A stretch of 64,000 bases of DNA from Opitutaceae bacterium (GTDB taxonomy: Bacteria > Verrucomicrobiota > Verrucomicrobiia > Opitutales > Opitutaceae): contig JAGOJU010000010.1 of assembly GCA_017994935.1 (NCBI GenBank), positions 1-64,000 of the forward strand, in the 5' to 3' direction. Each line of letters begins with the position of its first letter. Position 1 is the stretch's first letter. Below the pieces are notes generated by a model. That model was not told the origin of the DNA, ran no database searches, and saw only the letters and a list, made by a program, of their open reading frames with translations. The position numbers were made by a program, and so were the translations under genes. Below are positions 9,365-18,208 of the stretch, piece after piece.

Positions 9365-9634
9365 GGGGAGAGACTGCGGAAAGGGCGCAGCCGCAGCAAT
9401 GCGGGAAGCACCGTGCGGCTTGGTTAGACGACTTGATTTCGCCGTGGATTTCAGGCTGTGGGGCCTGGGTACAACATACGCGCACTGACCGGTTTTTGGC
9501 TGCCCTCTTATTCCGCCGGCAAGTCTGCGCAATTTCAGGGGCAGCGCGATCGGCAGGCAATACGCGGGAAACGCGATCAAGCGATTGCGATTCAGTGCAT
9601 TTTTCGCGCGCTCTTCAGCGAGAAACAGGCGACT

Positions 9635-10096
9635 TCAGAATACCGCGAGTCCTTCGGCCTTCGCCAAGGCACTGGCCTTGGTATCGAAGCTCCAGAACGA
9701 ATCACATTTCAGCAGCAGGGCACTCGCCACATGCAGGATATCGTAGGTACGGCAGCCTAACCGGGCCGTGTGCCGGTCGGAAAGGCGCCGCGTCAGTCGC
9801 TCGAGTTCCTCGGTGGCGAGCGGACCCGTCGTGAAGATAGCACCCGGCTGAACGTCGGATTCGAAATCATGCAGGGCCACAGCCGCCGTCTCGGGGGTTA
9901 TGCGGGGTTTCGTACCTGCGCGGGATTGGAAGACCACCAACTGAATGGCGTTGGCAAACTCAATATGGTGGAGCCAGGTGAGCGGGCAAAGACGGGCGCG
10001 CCGAGGGAGGGACCCCAGCTGGGTGAGTGCGCGCGGGGAGTCCTCATAGGGCAGGTAAACGCGCAGCAGAAAATTCGTGTCCAGATAAGGTGTCAT
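9635..10096 (-). CDS. PIN-domain toxin (second module)
   Basis: The product has 153 residues and begins MTPYLDTNFLLRVYLP, where D-T-N-F-L is the classical PIN motif I. HIEFANAIQL carries the conserved Glu, and TYDILHVASALLLKC plus FWSFDTKASALAKAEGL carry the C-terminal acidic residues (D-x-L-H-V-A is a strong PIN signature). The ATG overlaps the antitoxin TGA (ATGA at 10093-10096). That overlap and the antitoxin upstream make this a VapBC-like module unrelated in sequence to the first one. Confidence 0.87.
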   Translation of the reverse strand: MTPYLDTNFLLRVYLPYEDSPRALTQLGSLPRRARLCPLTWLHHIEFANAIQLVVFQSRAGTKPRITPETAAVALHDFESDVQPGAIFTTGPLATEELERLTRRLSDRHTARLGCRTYDILHVASALLLKCDSFWSFDTKASALAKAEGLAVF

Positions 10097-10347
10097 TCCC
10101 CGGCGATGAGGCGGTCGAGCTTCGCCGCCAGCTTGGACCCGATCGCCGCCTGCCCAGAACGAGCCAAGGCGGCGCGGCGGCGCTCGGCGAAGCCAGCCCA
10201 ATCGGGTGTGGTGGTGGGTGGAAGCTCCGGGCGCACGGAATAACTGCGGCCGGTGCGGCTGCGCACCCGCGCCACGCCGTCGCGATCCGCGGCAGCCAGC
10301 ACCTTCCCGGGGTGACGGTCGATGTCTCGGACGGTAAATGTCTTCAT
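10093..10347 (-). CDS. Small antitoxin upstream of the PIN toxin
   Basis: The product has 84 residues from the ATG complementary to 10345-10347. An in-frame start at 10383 would add 12 residues. The N-terminus (MKTFTVRDIDRHPGKVL) followed by RTGRSYSVRPE resembles Phd/VapB-type antitoxins with a short DNA-binding fold. The Arg- and Ala-rich C-terminus (ERRRAALARSGQAAIGSKLAAKLDRLIAGE) is helical and suits toxin neutralisation. The later start is preferred because a palindrome then sits directly in front of the gene. The role is inferred mainly from overlap with the PIN toxin. Confidence 0.75.
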   Translation of the reverse strand: MKTFTVRDIDRHPGKVLAAADRDGVARVRSRTGRSYSVRPELPPTTTPDWAGFAERRRAALARSGQAAIGSKLAAKLDRLIAGE

Positions 10348-10349
10348 GC

Positions 10350-10365
10350 CCGACAACGATGTCGG
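10350..10365 (-). promoter_or_regulatory. Palindrome before the second antitoxin
   Basis: CCGACA at 10350-10355 and TGTCGG at 10360-10365 form a perfect 6-bp inverted repeat around ACGA, two bases upstream of the ATG at 10347. Position and symmetry fit an autoregulatory operator that could also occlude translation initiation. No Shine-Dalgarno sequence is recognisable here. Confidence 0.4.
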
Positions 10366-10742
10366 ACATTGCGAAGCTGTCAAACGACTTGTCTCATGCG
10401 CACAGATCGGACTTTGGCGTTGCTCGTGTGTGGCCGCGCTTTTTGATGAGTTTTACATCGGTTTGTGCGATATTGTGAAACCATCACACTCTTCGGTCGG
10501 ACCCGCTGGTCGAGCTCCCTCGTATTTGTTGTCGACCTGGCTCTGTCCGCCGGCGCCGCACCAACGATCGCCAAGTTGTGGGTTGATGGGATGGCACGTG
10601 CCTTTTCGACCCAACCTAGCGCTGGAAGTGCGGATTTTCGGACGGAACTTCCTTGCAGTGATTTCCAAGAATTCGCGTGCCTCGGTCGGGTTGGGGATCC
10701 AATGATCCCTGCGTGCTGACTGTGTCGCGTCGTCCCGTGCCT
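10366..10742. other. Intergenic region between diverging toxin-antitoxin and PSD1 genes
   Basis: I find no convincing gene in this stretch of about 375 bases; the short open frames lack family features. It separates the minus-strand second antitoxin from the plus-strand DUF1549/DUF1553 gene, so it must contain promoters for both directions. A lower-GC patch around 10438-10495 (TTTTTGATGAG to CCATCACACTC) is the likeliest promoter area, but I cannot assign -35/-10 boxes. Confidence 0.4.
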
Positions 10743-13700
10743 ATGTTTGCCTGTGAAGTGGATCCCTCATCCGGGTGCGCTTCGACTTGCTCGGCGGTCG
10801 TTGCGTGCACGGGCAGGGTGGCTTTGGCGTGGGCGATGCTTGCGGCTTCGTCGTTGTGCGCGGCGGAGCGGAAGGCCGACTTTCGTTGGGATGTCCTGCC
10901 GATCCTGTCGGATGCCTGTTTCAAGTGTCATGGACCTGATGAGCCGAAGCGCGAAGCCAAGCTGAGGCTCGATACGCGGGAGGGATTGTTTCGGACTCAC
11001 GAGGGGGTGACGGTCGTGCGCCCGGGAAAGCCGAATGACAGTGCCTTGGTGCAGCGGATCACGAGCAAGGATCCTGAAAAGGTGATGCCTCCGCGCAATG
11101 CGGTGAGGCAGCTCACTCCGGAGGAGATCTCTACGCTGCAGCGCTGGGTTTCCGAGGGCGCTCCCTGGGCAGGCCACTGGGCGTTTGCGCCCATAGGGAA
11201 TCCGGTCCCTCCTTCCACAGGCGGGAAAAACATTCATCCGATCGATGCCTTTGTGATCGATCGCCTGAAGCGCGAGCAATGGACCCTTTCACCCGAAGCG
11301 GACCGCGAACGGTTGCTGCGGCGCGTCACGATGGATCTCACCGGGCTGCCCCCGACGCCCGAGGAGCGACAGGCCTTTCTCGCGGATACTGCGGCCGATG
11401 CCTACGAGCGGGTCGTGGATCGGCTGCTGGCATCGTCGCGCTACGGAGAACGCATGGCGGCCGACTGGATGGATCTCGCGCGCTTTGCCGACACGCATGG
11501 CTATCAACTGGATCGTGCGCGAGCGATGTGGGTCTGGCGCGACTGGGTGATCCAGGCTTTCAACCGAAACCTGCGGTATGACCAGTTTGTCACCGAACAG
11601 ATTGCAGGTGACCTGCTGCCATCCGCGACGAAGTCCCAGCGCCTCGCAACGGCTTTCAACCGATTGCACAACCAGAACGAGGAGGGCGGCATTGTGGAGG
11701 AGGAGTATCGCCAGGCGTATGTTGCCGATCGGGTGACCACGTTTGGCACCGCATTTCTCGGCCTGACGCTCGAATGTGCGCGCTGTCACGACCACAAGTA
11801 CGACCCGATCACCCAGAAGGATTTCTATTCGCTGGCTTCCTTTTTCCAGAACATCGACGAAGCGGGCCAGATCAGCTACAAGGGTTTTGCCGACTCGATG
11901 CCGGTGCCGACGCTCCTGCTCACCACCGACGAGCAGGACCGCCAACTGGAGTCGCTCCAGAGGCAAACGGAGGCAGCCGAGAGGAAACTTGCAGTCGTGA
12001 AGGAGGGTGCGGCAGCAGCCTTCTCCCTCTGGTTGGCGAATCGCGGCCGGTATCCGGCGAATCTTCCGGGTCTGGTTGCGGGCTATTCCTTTGACGAGAT
12101 GAAGGACGAGACGGTCGCCAATTCCGTTGCGGGAGGGCCGCGGGGAGTTGCGGTTGAATCTCCTGCCTTGAGTGAGGACTTGGGAGGGAAGGTGGTCGGG
12201 TTCAGCGGAGAGAACGGATTCAAGTTTCCCGGCGTCGGGCATTTTCATCGCACTGATCCGTTCACCCTCGCCATCCGGGTGCGGCCGCCTCCGGCGCACG
12301 CGTCGCGTGCCGTGGTTCTGCATCGTTCCAAAGCCCCGGTGGATGCGGGCAGCCGGGGTTATGAGATCCTGCTCGAGCAGGGACGCGTCGCGTTCGGCCT
12401 GCACTACCTGTGGCCTGGGGCATCGATCAAGGTTGTGTCAACGGCAACACTCGTCCCGGACGCATGGGCGCACCTGGCCGTGACCTACGACGGATCGAGT
12501 CGCGCCTCGGGTGTCGGTATCTACATCAACGGTAAACGCGTCCCGGTGGAAGTGGTGCGCGACGGCCTGTACAAGGACGTGACCTACGAGGGCACCGAGC
12601 CTGATCTGGCGATCGGCCACCGGTTTCGCGACAATGGTTTTGTGGGAGGAAAGGCCGACGACCTGAAGGTGTTTGACCGTGAGCTCACACCCCTGGAGGT
12701 GGATGCCATTTCCGGTGGCACAAGCTTCGCTCAGGCATGGGAAAGGGAGGCGTCCGAACGGAGCGGAGAACAGGAGGCGGGCATGCGTGCCTATTTTCTG
12801 AGTGCGATCTATCCAGCGTCACAGGAGGCACTGCGTGAGTTGAAGCAACTCAGGGAGGAACAGAACCGGCTTGTCATGTCTGTTCCCGAGGCGATGGTCA
12901 TGCAGGAGACCCCGAAGCCGAGAAAGGCCCATGTCCTTGTCCGCGGTGCCTATGATGCGCCGGGTGAGGAAGTGACCGCAGCAACACCCGGAGCCCTGCC
13001 GCCCATGGCTGCCGATCTTCCCAGAAACCGCCTGGGACTCGCGCGATGGCTGGTCAGTGCAGACAATCCGCTGATGGCGCGTGTGACCGTGAACCGGCTC
13101 TGGCAGATGATGTTTGGAAACGGACTGGTGGAGACGAGCGACAACTTTGGTTTGCAGGGAGCGCAGCCGACGCACCCCGACCTTCTCGACTGGCTGGCGC
13201 ATGACTTCATGACGACGGGCTGGGATGTTAAGCGAGCACTGCGCCAGATAGCGCTGTCCGCGACGTACCGGCAAAGTTCAATCGGGACACCGGAGATCCT
13301 CGCGCGCGATCCGCACAATCATCTGCTGGCGCGCGGTCCCTCACGCAGATTGAGCGCGGAGATGCTGAGGGACCAGGCGTTGGCGGTGAGCGGCCTGCTG
13401 GTGGAGAAGATCGGGGGACCGAGCGTGAAGCCCTACCAGCCGCCGGGATTGTGGGAGGAGATCGCGATGGGCAAACCGGTTTACGATCAGGGCAAGGGTG
13501 AGGATTTGCATCGGAGAAGCCTCTACACCTTCTGGAAACGAACGGTTCCACCGCCTGCAATGATCCTCTTTGACGCCGCCGAGCGAAACGTCTGCACGAT
13601 CAAGCGGCAGAGCACCAGCACGCCGCTTCAGGCGCTGGCACTGCTGAATGATGTCCAGTGGATCGAGGCCGCCCGCTTCATCGGCGAGCGGATGTTGCGG

Positions 13701-13967
13701 GAGGGGGGCGCGGGATTGCGTTCACAGCTTGCGTGGGCGTTCCCGCTTGTCACCGGCAGGCATGCGGGTGACCGGGAGGTGAAGGTGCTGACGCAGATGT
13801 ACGAGGAACAATTGGAGCTGTTTGCCGACGATCCGACCTCTGCCGAACGACTGCTCCATATGGGAGAGGCCGGAGGTGATGCGACATTGCCCCTTGCCGA
13901 TCGGGCGGCGGCGACGGTGGTTGCCCAGGCGCTCCTCAATTTTGACGAAACCCTCATGCGCCGGTGA
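10743..13967 (+). CDS. Planctomycete-type cytochrome / DUF1549 / LamG / DUF1553 protein
   Basis: This 1074-residue exported protein starts at the ATG at 10743; an earlier in-frame ATG at 10677 is less likely because the signal peptide lies within MFACEVDPSS...SSLCAAER. Haem-type motif C59-F-K-C62-H63 belongs to a planctomycete cytochrome C domain. DUF1549 follows (about 180-400) with YGERMAADWMDLARFADTHG and a second CxxCH (C345-A-R-C348-H349). A LamG/concanavalin-like domain (about 440-658: GYSFDEM, DAWAHLAVTYDGSSRASGVG, IYINGKRV) is inserted before DUF1553 (about 758-1040: WLVSADNPLMARVTVNRLWQ). These proteins occur with DUF1501 partners, as here 15 nt downstream. Their biochemical role is unproven; an exported redox or polysaccharide-related function is usually proposed. 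Confidence 0.9.
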   Translation: MFACEVDPSSGCASTCSAVVACTGRVALAWAMLAASSLCAAERKADFRWDVLPILSDACFKCHGPDEPKREAKLRLDTREGLFRTHEGVTVVRPGKPNDSALVQRITSKDPEKVMPPRNAVRQLTPEEISTLQRWVSEGAPWAGHWAFAPIGNPVPPSTGGKNIHPIDAFVIDRLKREQWTLSPEADRERLLRRVTMDLTGLPPTPEERQAFLADTAADAYERVVDRLLASSRYGERMAADWMDLARFADTHGYQLDRARAMWVWRDWVIQAFNRNLRYDQFVTEQIAGDLLPSATKSQRLATAFNRLHNQNEEGGIVEEEYRQAYVADRVTTFGTAFLGLTLECARCHDHKYDPITQKDFYSLASFFQNIDEAGQISYKGFADSMPVPTLLLTTDEQDRQLESLQRQTEAAERKLAVVKEGAAAAFSLWLANRGRYPANLPGLVAGYSFDEMKDETVANSVAGGPRGVAVESPALSEDLGGKVVGFSGENGFKFPGVGHFHRTDPFTLAIRVRPPPAHASRAVVLHRSKAPVDAGSRGYEILLEQGRVAFGLHYLWPGASIKVVSTATLVPDAWAHLAVTYDGSSRASGVGIYINGKRVPVEVVRDGLYKDVTYEGTEPDLAIGHRFRDNGFVGGKADDLKVFDRELTPLEVDAISGGTSFAQAWEREASERSGEQEAGMRAYFLSAIYPASQEALRELKQLREEQNRLVMSVPEAMVMQETPKPRKAHVLVRGAYDAPGEEVTAATPGALPPMAADLPRNRLGLARWLVSADNPLMARVTVNRLWQMMFGNGLVETSDNFGLQGAQPTHPDLLDWLAHDFMTTGWDVKRALRQIALSATYRQSSIGTPEILARDPHNHLLARGPSRRLSAEMLRDQALAVSGLLVEKIGGPSVKPYQPPGLWEEIAMGKPVYDQGKGEDLHRRSLYTFWKRTVPPPAMILFDAAERNVCTIKRQSTSTPLQALALLNDVQWIEAARFIGERMLREGGAGLRSQLAWAFPLVTGRHAGDREVKVLTQMYEEQLELFADDPTSAERLLHMGEAGGDATLPLADRAAATVVAQALLNFDETLMRR

Positions 13968-13982
13968 GCGCGTCCCCAAGCC

Positions 13983-15434
13983 ATGTTTTGCGATCACGTT
14001 AACTTCAATCTCAGCCGGCGCGACTTCTTCGGTCGCTTTGCGATGGGTGTGGGCGGATTGGCGCTGATGAACCTGCTTCAGCGTGGTGCACGCGGGAATC
14101 CGCAGCCCGCTGGCGGAGCAGGTTATGGAGCGCTGCGTGAGCCCCACTTTCCACCGAAGGCCAAACGCATTATCTATCTCTTCATGGCTGGCGGGCCTTC
14201 GCAGCATGATCTCTTCGACTACAAGCCCCTCCTGAACAAATTGAACGGGCAGGATCTGCCCGAAAGCGTGCGAGGTCGGCAGCGCCTGACCGGCATGTCG
14301 GCGAATCAGGCCCGCCTTCCGCTGGCGGGGGCGCAGTTCAAGTTCAGCCAGTATGGAGAATGTCGCGCGTGGGTGAGCGAATTGATGCCGTATACGGCGC
14401 GCATGGTGGATGACCTCTGTTTCATCCGCTCGATGCACACCGAGCACATCAACCACGACCCGGCGATCACGTTTTTCCAGACGGGAAACCAGCTGCCTGG
14501 CAGACCGGCGATTGGTGCATGGCTCTCCTATGGGTTGGGCAGTGCGAACGAGAATCTGCCTGCATTTGTCGTACTGATCTCCAAGGATCGCATCGACCAG
14601 CCGCTGTATGCGCGGCTCTGGGGCAATGGTTTCCTGCCAAGCGTTCACCAGGGGGTGCAGTTCCGGAGTGGAGGAGACCCCGTGCTTTTCCTCAGGAATC
14701 CTGATGGTGTTTCCGCCGTTGGCCGGCGCAGGATGCTCGATCGCCTTGCGGAGATGAGTGCGGGACAGTTCGAAAACCTGGGGGATCCCGAGATCACGTC
14801 GCGCGTCGCCCAATACGAGATGGCCTACCGCATGCAGACAAGTGTGCCTAGCGTGATGGACCTGAGCCGCGAGCCAGCATCCACGTATGAACTCTATGGA
14901 GACGAAGCGCGGCAGCCCGGCACTTTTGCCGCCAACTGCCTGCTGGCCCGGCGGCTTGCAGAGCGGGATGTTCGCTTCATCCAGCTCTATCACCCCGGTT
15001 GGGATCAGCACGGATCCCTGCCGAAAATGATCCGTCGCCAGTGCGCCGATGTTGACCGCGGCTGCCATGCGTTGATCACCGACCTCAAGCAGCGCGGACT
15101 GCTGGAGGATACGCTTGTGGTCTGGGGAGGGGAATTCGGCCGCACCGCGTATTCACAGGGCAAGTTGACGGCGACCGACTATGGCCGTGACCATCACCCG
15201 CGGTGCTTCACGGTCTGGCTAGCCGGCGCCGGGATCAAGCCGGGGTACACGTTGGGGGCGACCGACGATTTTGGATACAACATCACGGAAGATCCCGTCG
15301 GTGTGCATGATCTGCAGGCGACGATGCTGCATCTGCTTGGCCTTGATCACGAGAAGCTGACCTTCAAGCATCAGGGACGCTATTTTCGCCTCACGGATGT
15401 CGAGGGCAATGTGGTGCGCAGCATCCTTTCCTGA
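13983..15434 (+). CDS. DUF1501 family Tat-exported protein (sulfatase-like fold)
   Basis: The protein has 483 residues. It opens with a twin-arginine signal (NLSRRDFFGRFAMGVGGLAL), then PKAKRIIYLFMAGGPSQHDLFD, which is the diagnostic start of DUF1501. The later segments VWGGEFGRTAYSQ and GRDHHPRCFTVWLAGAGIKPG correspond to the metal-site end of the alkaline-phosphatase/sulfatase-like fold. Gene start is 15 nt after the DUF1553 gene, so they form one transcription unit. Family members nearly always pair with DUF1549/DUF1553 proteins in Planctomycetes and Verrucomicrobia. Catalytic activity has not been established for the family. Confidence 0.93.
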   Translation: MFCDHVNFNLSRRDFFGRFAMGVGGLALMNLLQRGARGNPQPAGGAGYGALREPHFPPKAKRIIYLFMAGGPSQHDLFDYKPLLNKLNGQDLPESVRGRQRLTGMSANQARLPLAGAQFKFSQYGECRAWVSELMPYTARMVDDLCFIRSMHTEHINHDPAITFFQTGNQLPGRPAIGAWLSYGLGSANENLPAFVVLISKDRIDQPLYARLWGNGFLPSVHQGVQFRSGGDPVLFLRNPDGVSAVGRRRMLDRLAEMSAGQFENLGDPEITSRVAQYEMAYRMQTSVPSVMDLSREPASTYELYGDEARQPGTFAANCLLARRLAERDVRFIQLYHPGWDQHGSLPKMIRRQCADVDRGCHALITDLKQRGLLEDTLVVWGGEFGRTAYSQGKLTATDYGRDHHPRCFTVWLAGAGIKPGYTLGATDDFGYNITEDPVGVHDLQATMLHLLGLDHEKLTFKHQGRYFRLTDVEGNVVRSILS

Positions 15435-15554
15435 ATCACACGCTGCAATCCGGCTGCCGATCGGGCCTCATGAAAATAGCATTGAAAACGGAAAGGCGTT
15501 GTCCGCGAGGCCTCCGGCTTCTCTCATGACGACCCTATCGCTCCCTAGCGTCGA

Positions 15555-17015
15555 ATGGATTCCATTGTCACCCTCCTGGGCCGGTTTCACCCCCTGGTCG
15601 TCCACCTGCCGATCGGCATCCTTTTTCTCCTGGCGGTTGTGGAGGTGTTCGCCTGGTTTCCGCGGTTTCCCCGGATTCCGGACCGGGTACGCACCCTGAT
15701 CCTGGTCGTGGCGGCGATGTCCGCCATCGCGGCATCGGCCTTCGGTTGGCTGCTGGCCCGCGGTGGCGAATATGATGCCGCGATCCTCGACCGGCACCGT
15801 TATCTGGGCATTGCCGCGACCGTGCTGGCCCTTGCCCTGCTCGTTTTTCACCGGTTACGCTGGCAAAGAACCTACACGATCCTGTGGATCTCGGCCGTGG
15901 CGGTGCTGTCGCTTGCAGGTCACTACGGCGGTTCGCTCACGCATGGTTCCGATTACCTTGCCTTCCATTTTGGAAAAGGTCCCGCGGTGGCGGATCTGAC
16001 GAAAGTGACAGTGTTCGACGGCGCGGTTCATCCCATTCTCGAGCAGCGCTGCTTTGCGTGCCATGGCGCGAGCAAGAGCAATGGGGAACTCCGCTATGAT
16101 TCGTGGGAGGCGATGGAGAAGGGAGGGAAGAACGGCCCTTCCTTCAAGGCAGGCAATGCTGCGGGCAGCCTGATGATCCAGAGGGCGCATTTGCCGCTGG
16201 AGGCAAAGGAACACATGCCACCGAAGGGCAAACCCCAACTTTCCGAGAACGAACTGTCAGTGCTTGAATGGTGGATCGATTCGGGTGCCTCCAAGGACCT
16301 CAAGCTCGCCAATGCGGACATGCCGTCGTACATCACCGAGATGCTGGTCGGCCGGTTTCCGGCCCTTCGACCGCCGGTGCCTGAGCGCGCCGCATCGCTG
16401 GCGAGTGCGGTTGAACTTGAGCGGAAACTGGGCGTGATGATCCGCCCCCTTGCGGTCGACAGCCCGTGGTTCTCCGCCAACGCCCGCCAGTCCGGCGGCA
16501 ATTTTGGTGACGCCCAGCTCGAGTCCCTTGGACCTGTGGCGCTGGCGTTGACCTCGCTGGATCTGGGGGAAACAGATGTCACCGATGAAGGCCTCAAGGC
16601 GCTTGTTGCCATGAAGAATCTCCGCCGCCTGAGCCTTGATCGCACAAGGATTACGGATGCGGGGCTGCAGAATCTTTCCGGCCTGAAATACTTGGAATAC
16701 CTGAATGTGCACACCACCGCAGTCACGGATGCGGGATTGGCCGCACTCAAGCCGTTGAGACAACTGCGCTCGCTCTACGTTTGGCAGACAAAGGTGACTC
16801 CTGCGGCAACCGAAGAATTGAGCTCGCGACTCGTGGATCATCGGCGCATCAGACGTCTGGAGGACAAGATCGCCGACCTTGAAAACGAAGTCAGGAACCA
16901 GCAGTTCAATGCCAACTTCGGCATCCGATCCGCTCCCTCAGCCAAGCCGTCCGACAAGTCGCATTCCGGCGAGACGGTGTCGGCGGTTGCCGTTTCCCCG
17001 CCTCTCCCGCCCTGA
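15555..17015 (+). CDS. DUF2231 membrane domain - cytochrome C - leucine-rich-repeat fusion
   Basis: The product has 486 residues and three parts. Residues 1 to about 135 are a four-helix DUF2231-like membrane domain (LLGRFHPLVVHLPIGILFLL, with the paired His of FHPLVVHLP). Next comes a planctomycete-type cytochrome C with C166-F-A-C169-H170 and a likely distal Met in KEHMPPKGKPQLSENE. About 331-430 holds leucine-rich repeats of the T-x-L-x-L pattern (SLDLGETDVTDEGLKAL, RLSLDRTRITDAGLQNL, YLNVHTTAVTDAGLAAL). A short coiled-coil tail with Lys/Glu follows. It is probably an inner-membrane anchored haem protein facing the periplasm that partners the DUF1549/DUF1553 protein upstream. The electron donor and acceptor are unknown. 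Confidence 0.88.
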   Translation: MDSIVTLLGRFHPLVVHLPIGILFLLAVVEVFAWFPRFPRIPDRVRTLILVVAAMSAIAASAFGWLLARGGEYDAAILDRHRYLGIAATVLALALLVFHRLRWQRTYTILWISAVAVLSLAGHYGGSLTHGSDYLAFHFGKGPAVADLTKVTVFDGAVHPILEQRCFACHGASKSNGELRYDSWEAMEKGGKNGPSFKAGNAAGSLMIQRAHLPLEAKEHMPPKGKPQLSENELSVLEWWIDSGASKDLKLANADMPSYITEMLVGRFPALRPPVPERAASLASAVELERKLGVMIRPLAVDSPWFSANARQSGGNFGDAQLESLGPVALALTSLDLGETDVTDEGLKALVAMKNLRRLSLDRTRITDAGLQNLSGLKYLEYLNVHTTAVTDAGLAALKPLRQLRSLYVWQTKVTPAATEELSSRLVDHRRIRRLEDKIADLENEVRNQQFNANFGIRSAPSAKPSDKSHSGETVSAVAVSPPLPP

Positions 17016-17034
17016 GCCACTCCCATTTTTTCCT

Positions 17035-18081
17035 ATGCATACCCGCAGATCCTTCATCGGTCAGATCGCTGCCACGGCAGCTCTCAGTTCGCTTCCGGCT
17101 CCCTTCATCCGCGCTTCACAGGGGCGGCCCCTCGTCGTGGGCTCCGGCGAGCACACGTACGAATGTGTTCACGATTGGCTGGTTCCGCCTGACGGCATGG
17201 TTTGGGGCGACACCCATGGGCTCTGCCAGGACAGTCAGGGCAACATCTACGTCGGCCATACCGTCAACAGTTCGAGCATGCGCCCGGAAACGGTCGTCGT
17301 GTACGACGCGAAGGGGAAGTTCATCCGCGCCTTTGGCGAAGAATACCGGGGCGGCCAGCACGGCCTCGACATTCGCAAGGAGAGTGGCGCGGAGGTCCTG
17401 TACATCTGTGACACCACACGATCGCGTGTGGTCAAGACCTCGCTCGATGGAAAGGTCCTGTGGGCCCACGGTTATCCGACGGAGGATCCGGCCTATTCCG
17501 CGAAACCGATCTCCTTCATTCCGACCAATGTCGCATTTTCGCCCAACGGAGATTTCTACATCGGCGATGGTTATGGCTCCCACCACATGATGCGCTTCTC
17601 GCAGAAGGGAAAGTTTCTCGGGGAGATCGCCTCGCCGGGCAAGGGTGACGGCGAGCTCAACAATCCGCATGGACAATGGGTCGACACACGTGGCAAGGAG
17701 CCCGTTCTGGTTGTGGCTGATCGCGGCAATCGTCGCATTCAGACGTTCACGCTGGAGGGCCGGCATCTGAAAACGATACAGGATGAAGCGCGGCTGCGCA
17801 TGCCCTGTCACTTTCACGTTCGCGGTGACTGGATGGTCTGCCCCGACCTCGACAGCCAGGTGTGCATCCTGGACCGCGACTACAAAGTGGTGGCGCAGCT
17901 TGGTGACGGTCGTGAAAACAACGGCAAGGTCGGATCGCGACGCTCGCAGAAGCGTCAGGAGTTCACGCCCGGCCAGTTCATCACCCCGCACGATGCGATC
18001 TTCCTGCACAATGGGGACATCCTTGTTGCGGAATGGCTCCCGATTGGCCGGATCACCCTGCTTCGCAAAGTGACCGGTTGA
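17035..18081 (+). CDS. Tat-exported NHL-repeat (six-bladed propeller) protein
   Basis: The product has 348 residues from the ATG at 17035, 19 nt after the preceding stop, where a Tat signal starts (MHTRRSFIGQIAATAALSSL). The body consists of NHL-type blades: GLCQDSQGNIYVGH, VVYDAKGKFIRAFG, FSPNGDFYIGDGYGS, GELNNPHGQWVDTRG and VVADRGNRRIQTFTLEGRHL. The last blade includes TPHDAIFLHNGDILVAEW. Such propellers act as binding scaffolds or lyase-like enzymes. It closes the plus-strand exported cluster that starts at 10743 and may be periplasmic. Confidence 0.87.
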   Translation: MHTRRSFIGQIAATAALSSLPAPFIRASQGRPLVVGSGEHTYECVHDWLVPPDGMVWGDTHGLCQDSQGNIYVGHTVNSSSMRPETVVVYDAKGKFIRAFGEEYRGGQHGLDIRKESGAEVLYICDTTRSRVVKTSLDGKVLWAHGYPTEDPAYSAKPISFIPTNVAFSPNGDFYIGDGYGSHHMMRFSQKGKFLGEIASPGKGDGELNNPHGQWVDTRGKEPVLVVADRGNRRIQTFTLEGRHLKTIQDEARLRMPCHFHVRGDWMVCPDLDSQVCILDRDYKVVAQLGDGRENNGKVGSRRSQKRQEFTPGQFITPHDAIFLHNGDILVAEWLPIGRITLLRKVTG

Positions 18082-18108
18082 TTGAGGCGGCGGCGCGGCT
18101 TGCTGGCG

Positions 18109-18137
18109 GCTGCTGTTTCCTGCGAGGAAACAGCAGC
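18109..18137. other. Perfect 13-bp hairpin
   Basis: GCTGCTGTTTCCT at 18109-18121 and AGGAAACAGCAGC at 18125-18137 are perfect reverse complements separated by GCG. The element lies between the convergent NHL gene (ends 18081) and GH3 gene (ends 18209). It is a strong stem-loop in either transcript, but no U-tract follows on either strand, so termination would have to be non-canonical. Confidence 0.6.
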
Positions 18138-18208
18138 TGGGCATGATGCATGGGAGCCGCTTGTCTTGTCTGCGTCGACCGGGAGGGGATGCGATGGTAT
18201 AGGTCGAA

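Noticed and set aside
8253..9560. Long minus-strand open frame overlapping the Gfo/Idh gene
   Set aside because: It is a shifted frame of the real gene; its translation is Arg/Pro-rich and lacks family motifs, whereas the other frame has the Rossmann and EKP motifs.
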